NCBI GenBank assembly: GCA_964213345.1 | Contig: CAXOVX010000058.1 | Span: forward strand, 13,782 to 77,781 | Length of the DNA: 64,000 nucleotides | Source: CAXOVX01 sp964213345 | GTDB taxonomy: Bacteria > Pseudomonadota > Alphaproteobacteria > Rickettsiales > Midichloriaceae | Direction of reading: 5' to 3' | Shown: piece after piece, positions 61,816-64,000 of the stretch | Layout: every line of letters starts with the position of its first letter | Numbering within the stretch: the first letter of the stretch is position 1 | Translations under genes and position numbers: made by a program | Notes under the pieces: generated by a model | Told to the model about the DNA's origin: nothing | Seen by the model: the letters and a program-made list of their open reading frames with translations, nothing else | Databases searched by the model: none

Positions 61816-62167
61816 TAGGATCTGTCGACATTTATTTTAGCCAAATGATAAATTGCCATTATATCAAGAAAAGTAAGGAAAGTAATAGCCAACTTATCGT
61901 AATGTGTAGCAACACTGCGAAAATGCTTGAGCTTATTAAACATTTTTTCGACTAAATTTCTTTCTTTATAAAGCTCGATATCATATTCGCAGAGTACTTT
62001 TCTATGGCTACGAGGTGGGAGCCTTGGGCATGAGCTAAATTTACTGCCTCCACATCAATCTTTTGTCTGCAATAAGGGCCTCCATAGGCCTTTTGGTATA
62101 GTCAGATCTTTGTCAGGCTGTAATGAAGGAATCTCAAAGGGTTCCCCACACAAGCTGCATGTAATTC
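61816..62167 (-). mobile_element. IS5-family element, 3' fragment
   Basis: CTAG followed by GATCTGTCGACATTTATTTT marks an IS end (61816-61839) similar to the one at 8597. On the minus strand the transposase C-terminus is recognisable: ERNLVEKMFNKLKHFRSVAT, then HYDKLAITFLTFLDIMA. At 62168 the IS sequence ends and the lipoprotein-gene copy begins in mid-codon, so the IS or a later deletion removed the 5' part of that gene. The stretch 61686-61815 contains only a worn R1 scrap (CCCATTTTTAAATAGACC). Confidence 0.65.
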
Positions 62168-62218
62168 AAGAGTTTTCCGAAGGAGAGAAAAGTTACTGAT
62201 GAACACTATAAGCGCAAG

Positions 62219-62746
62219 ATGAAGAAATATGAAGAAAATGAAACTGATGAAGTGGTTGGGTACGTACAAGGTATTGCTGGAATAGATACGTATGACATAG
62301 ATGGAGATGGCAAAGAAGAGATTTTTGCCATGTTTGATGATGAAGGGTGGTGCGGTACTCTAGGATGTCATTTTGTACTGTTTAAAGATTTTGGTAATGG
62401 ATATGCGCCGTATGATGATCTATCTCCGATAATTCCATCTGGTTTTTCGGCACCTAGTGTCATAATTCTTCCCACAAAGATCAATAAAACGCATAATTAC
62501 ATTGCATTTCATGATCGGCGTGGCAATTGGAATGTATGGCTATGGAATGGAAAAGAATATAAACACTATAAACATATAGTATTTTTCTGTGATTTCCCTG
62601 AGATGAACGAAGCTATAGAAGAAAATAGATTGACATCTGAAGAGATAGATGATTTGAACAATAGGTGTACAACTAAAAATTCCATCTTAGTAGAGCTAGG
62701 TGGTACAATTCCCGAGCCATGGGAAAAGATAAAAAACAAAAAGTAG
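62219..62746 (+). CDS. Truncated copy of the calcium-binding-like lipoprotein (copy A')
   Basis: 175 codons from ATG 62219; homology to the intact copy at 63109 actually begins at 62168 (KSFPKERKVTDEHYKRKMKK), directly at the IS5 fragment junction. The signal peptide and first 80 residues of the intact protein are missing, so this copy cannot be exported. It keeps IDTYDIDGDGKEEIFAMF (an EF-hand/FG-GAP-like Asp-x-Asp-x-Asp-Gly loop) and the WCGTLGCHFVLFKDFGNGY motif. The first ~160 bases are almost identical to the second copy, then the two diverge, which suggests gene conversion or mosaic duplication. It precedes the B' gene by 42 bases. Confidence 0.7.
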   Translation: MKKYEENETDEVVGYVQGIAGIDTYDIDGDGKEEIFAMFDDEGWCGTLGCHFVLFKDFGNGYAPYDDLSPIIPSGFSAPSVIILPTKINKTHNYIAFHDRRGNWNVWLWNGKEYKHYKHIVFFCDFPEMNEAIEENRLTSEEIDDLNNRCTTKNSILVELGGTIPEPWEKIKNKK

Positions 62747-62788
62747 ATTAATTTTTAAAACGATTTAAAAAATATAAGGTGATTAAAT

Positions 62789-63037
62789 ATGACAGATGTA
62801 AAAAAGCAAACTGAAGAAAAGAAGGATTACATAGCATTCTATAATGCATTACTTGAAAAAGAATCGTCTGGAAGATTGGATATAATACATAAAGAATCAG
62901 GTTTCATAGGATTGTACCAAATGGGAGAATTGGCATTGATAGACGCTGGATATTATAACAAAGATATACTGAGCAATCCTGAAGCAAAAAGAGACGACTG
63001 GAGTGGTACTTGGACTGGAAAAAATGGTGTCCATTGA
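62789..63037 (+). CDS. Truncated lysozyme-like protein (copy B')
   Basis: 82 codons from ATG 62789, with AAGGTG upstream. The segment KESSGRLDIIHKESGFIGLY, then QMGELALIDAGYY and DDWSGTWTGKNGV matches a lysozyme-like family in which a Glu in ESSG is the presumed catalytic acid and GF-x-G-x-YQ-x-GE lines the cleft. It stops abruptly after KNGVH, where the family normally continues, so the C-terminal part is lost. There is no signal peptide. It is paired with the A' gene upstream, mirroring the A-B pair at 63109-64000. Confidence 0.65.
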   Translation: MTDVKKQTEEKKDYIAFYNALLEKESSGRLDIIHKESGFIGLYQMGELALIDAGYYNKDILSNPEAKRDDWSGTWTGKNGVH

Positions 63038-63108
63038 TAAAAAATGTTGATCAGTGTGAAAATTATTGATACCGTGTTAAACACTTATATCTAGAATTTG
63101 TATTCTTA

Positions 63109-63864
63109 ATGTGCAGTCAATCATTGCCTAACGTGCACGTACTTCCCCTACTAGCAACAACGTTGATGCTCCTAGCATCCTGTTCTACCAGCCCGGCGCT
63201 ATACAAAATGTCCAAATGGGCAGATCCAAAAACTGGACTCCTTCCTCCTGAAAAAGTTTGTCATCTAGAGTCTGGAGCATCAGAAGCAATGAAAAAAGAT
63301 TGCGAAATGCTCTGCAAAGGGTATGCGATTAAATTTGACTACGATCCCAAGAGTTTTCCGAAGGAAAGAAAAGTTACTGATGAACACTATAAGCGCAAGA
63401 TGAAGAAATATGAAGAAAATGAAACTGATGAAGTGGTTGGGTACGTACAAGGTATTGCTGGAATAGATACGTATGACATAGATGGAGATGGCAAAGAAGA
63501 AATTTTTGCGATGTTTGCTGATAAAGGATGGTGCGGAAGTCATGGTTGCCATTTTGTATTATTTAAGGATTTTGGTAATTGGTATGCTGAGGATGGAGGC
63601 TGCTTAGCTGACATAGTTCATGTTGATGATCTGTCTCCTAGCATAATTATCTTACCAACCAAGAGCCAAAATCATAATGATATAGTTTTTTGCAGTGGCT
63701 GGGGTAATTGGAGTATATGGCGATGGGATGGAGTAAGATACGAGTACTACAGACATGTCGTATTTCGATGTGATACTCCGGATATTATTAATACAATAGA
63801 GGAAGAAAAATTTACACCTAAAGAATTAGAGGAATTATATGACAGATGTAAAAAAGCAAACTGA
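63109..63864 (+). CDS. Lipoprotein with a calcium-binding-like loop (copy A)
   Basis: 251 residues. The N-terminus (VLPLLATTLMLLASC, with Cys at about residue 25) is a lipoprotein signal peptide with the lipobox LASC; the start may be ATG 63109 or the GTG nine codons on. The mature part has about 55 residues ahead of the segment shared with the truncated copy, then DIDGDGKEEIFAMF and WCGSHGCHFVLFKDFGNWY, an Asp-rich loop and paired Cys typical of some periplasmic lipoproteins. It would sit in the inner or outer membrane facing the periplasm. Its 3' end overlaps the next gene by 26 bases, implying coupled translation with the lysozyme-like protein, possibly as its inhibitor or partner. Confidence 0.75.
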   Translation: MCSQSLPNVHVLPLLATTLMLLASCSTSPALYKMSKWADPKTGLLPPEKVCHLESGASEAMKKDCEMLCKGYAIKFDYDPKSFPKERKVTDEHYKRKMKKYEENETDEVVGYVQGIAGIDTYDIDGDGKEEIFAMFADKGWCGSHGCHFVLFKDFGNWYAEDGGCLADIVHVDDLSPSIIILPTKSQNHNDIVFCSGWGNWSIWRWDGVRYEYYRHVVFRCDTPDIINTIEEEKFTPKELEELYDRCKKAN

Positions 63865-64000
63865 AGAAAAGAAGGATTATAGTGCGTTCTATAATGCATT
63901 ACTTCAAAAAGAATCATCAGGAACATCAGATGTTATTAATGAACAAGGTTTCATAGGATTGTACCAAATGGGAGAATTGGCATTGATAGACGCTGGATAT
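63839..64000 (+). CDS. Lysozyme-like protein, partial at the window edge (copy B)
   Basis: 54 codons from ATG 63839 to the edge. It begins as copy B' does (MTDVKKQTEEKKDY), then KESSGTSDVINEQGFIGLYQ and MGELALIDAGY, with the candidate catalytic Glu in ESSG. Differences from B' are scattered, with a more variable patch after ESSG. It overlaps the lipoprotein gene by 26 bases in another frame. Lacking a signal peptide, it would need another route out or act in the cytosol; its full length is not visible. Confidence 0.65.
   Translation, partial: MTDVKKQTEEKKDYSAFYNALLQKESSGTSDVINEQGFIGLYQMGELALIDAGY

Noticed and set aside
1..64000. CRISPR array, rRNA operon, prophage or replication origin
   Set aside because: No regularly spaced direct repeats, rRNA signatures, phage structural genes or DnaA-box clusters were noticed.

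Overview
The window looks like a chromosome segment of an AT-rich, host-associated alphaproteobacterium, most likely a member of the Rickettsiales, possibly close to the Midichloriaceae or other protist/arthropod endosymbionts. This is inferred from gene content: a 41-residue alphaproteobacterial-type L36, an alphaproteobacterial RpoH, a DUF2610 protein, a DciA-type DUF721 protein, scattered single tRNA genes, a broken rplJL-rpoBC cluster, a dicarboxylate/glutamate carrier, a CE-clan (Ulp1-like) protease, and a heavy load of decayed insertion sequences and short palindromic repeats. No rRNA gene, CRISPR array or replication origin was seen.

Layout. 1-1762: edge fragment, two copies of a ~130-bp palindromic repeat and a hypothetical gene split in two frames. 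2020-8359: fmt, rnhB, mltG, a repeat-containing unknown protein, an isolated rpmJ and an EAL-domain c-di-GMP phosphodiesterase. 8393-9370: an IS5-family element with intact ends and a dead transposase. 9544-22633: folK-folP, ndk with a signal-peptide-like N-terminus, secD, glmU, the operon dapD-dapE-metG-alaS, and a zinc-ribbon membrane protein. 22693-26021: a Ulp1-like protease locus cut near its 3' end by an inverted-repeat element that carries a Tn3-transposase/tyrosine-recombinase chimera and two unknown genes. 26296-33319: four tRNAs, gltP, the operon eptA-like/pyrG/membrane protein, and DUF2610. 33533-40119: rho-dapA-holB-(small ORF)-mnmA, then a HAD hydrolase and dciA. 40120-43100: an insertion-sequence graveyard (IS110, two IS982 copies, IS200/IS605, IS5 end). 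43111-54745: rpoC, rpoB, rplL, secG and yidC, with rplJ absent upstream of rplL. 55049-58568: an ABC importer of the COG2984/COG4120/COG1101 (TrpXYZ-like) type, divergent from a single-chain tandem TrpR-like regulator. 58569-61685: a GC-rich structured island, rpoH, a dead IS630 and lipB. 61816-64000: an IS5 fragment, then a duplicated lipoprotein + lysozyme-like gene pair running off the right edge.

How it fits together. The genes describe a reduced but not minimal intracellular bacterium. It keeps peptidoglycan building blocks (GlmU, DapA/D/E, MltG), part of a folate route (FolK/FolP), lipoylation (LipB), the Sec/YidC export machinery and a heat-shock sigma factor, and it imports amino or dicarboxylic acids from the host. 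The accessory genes (CE-clan protease, secreted-looking Ndk, the 353-residue repeat protein, the lipoprotein/muramidase pair) are the likely interface with host or neighbours. The most unusual items are the TrpR-TrpR fusion whose two DNA-binding halves differ only synonymously over 33 codons, the interrupted Ulp1-like protease, and the duplicated lipoprotein/lysozyme-like module.
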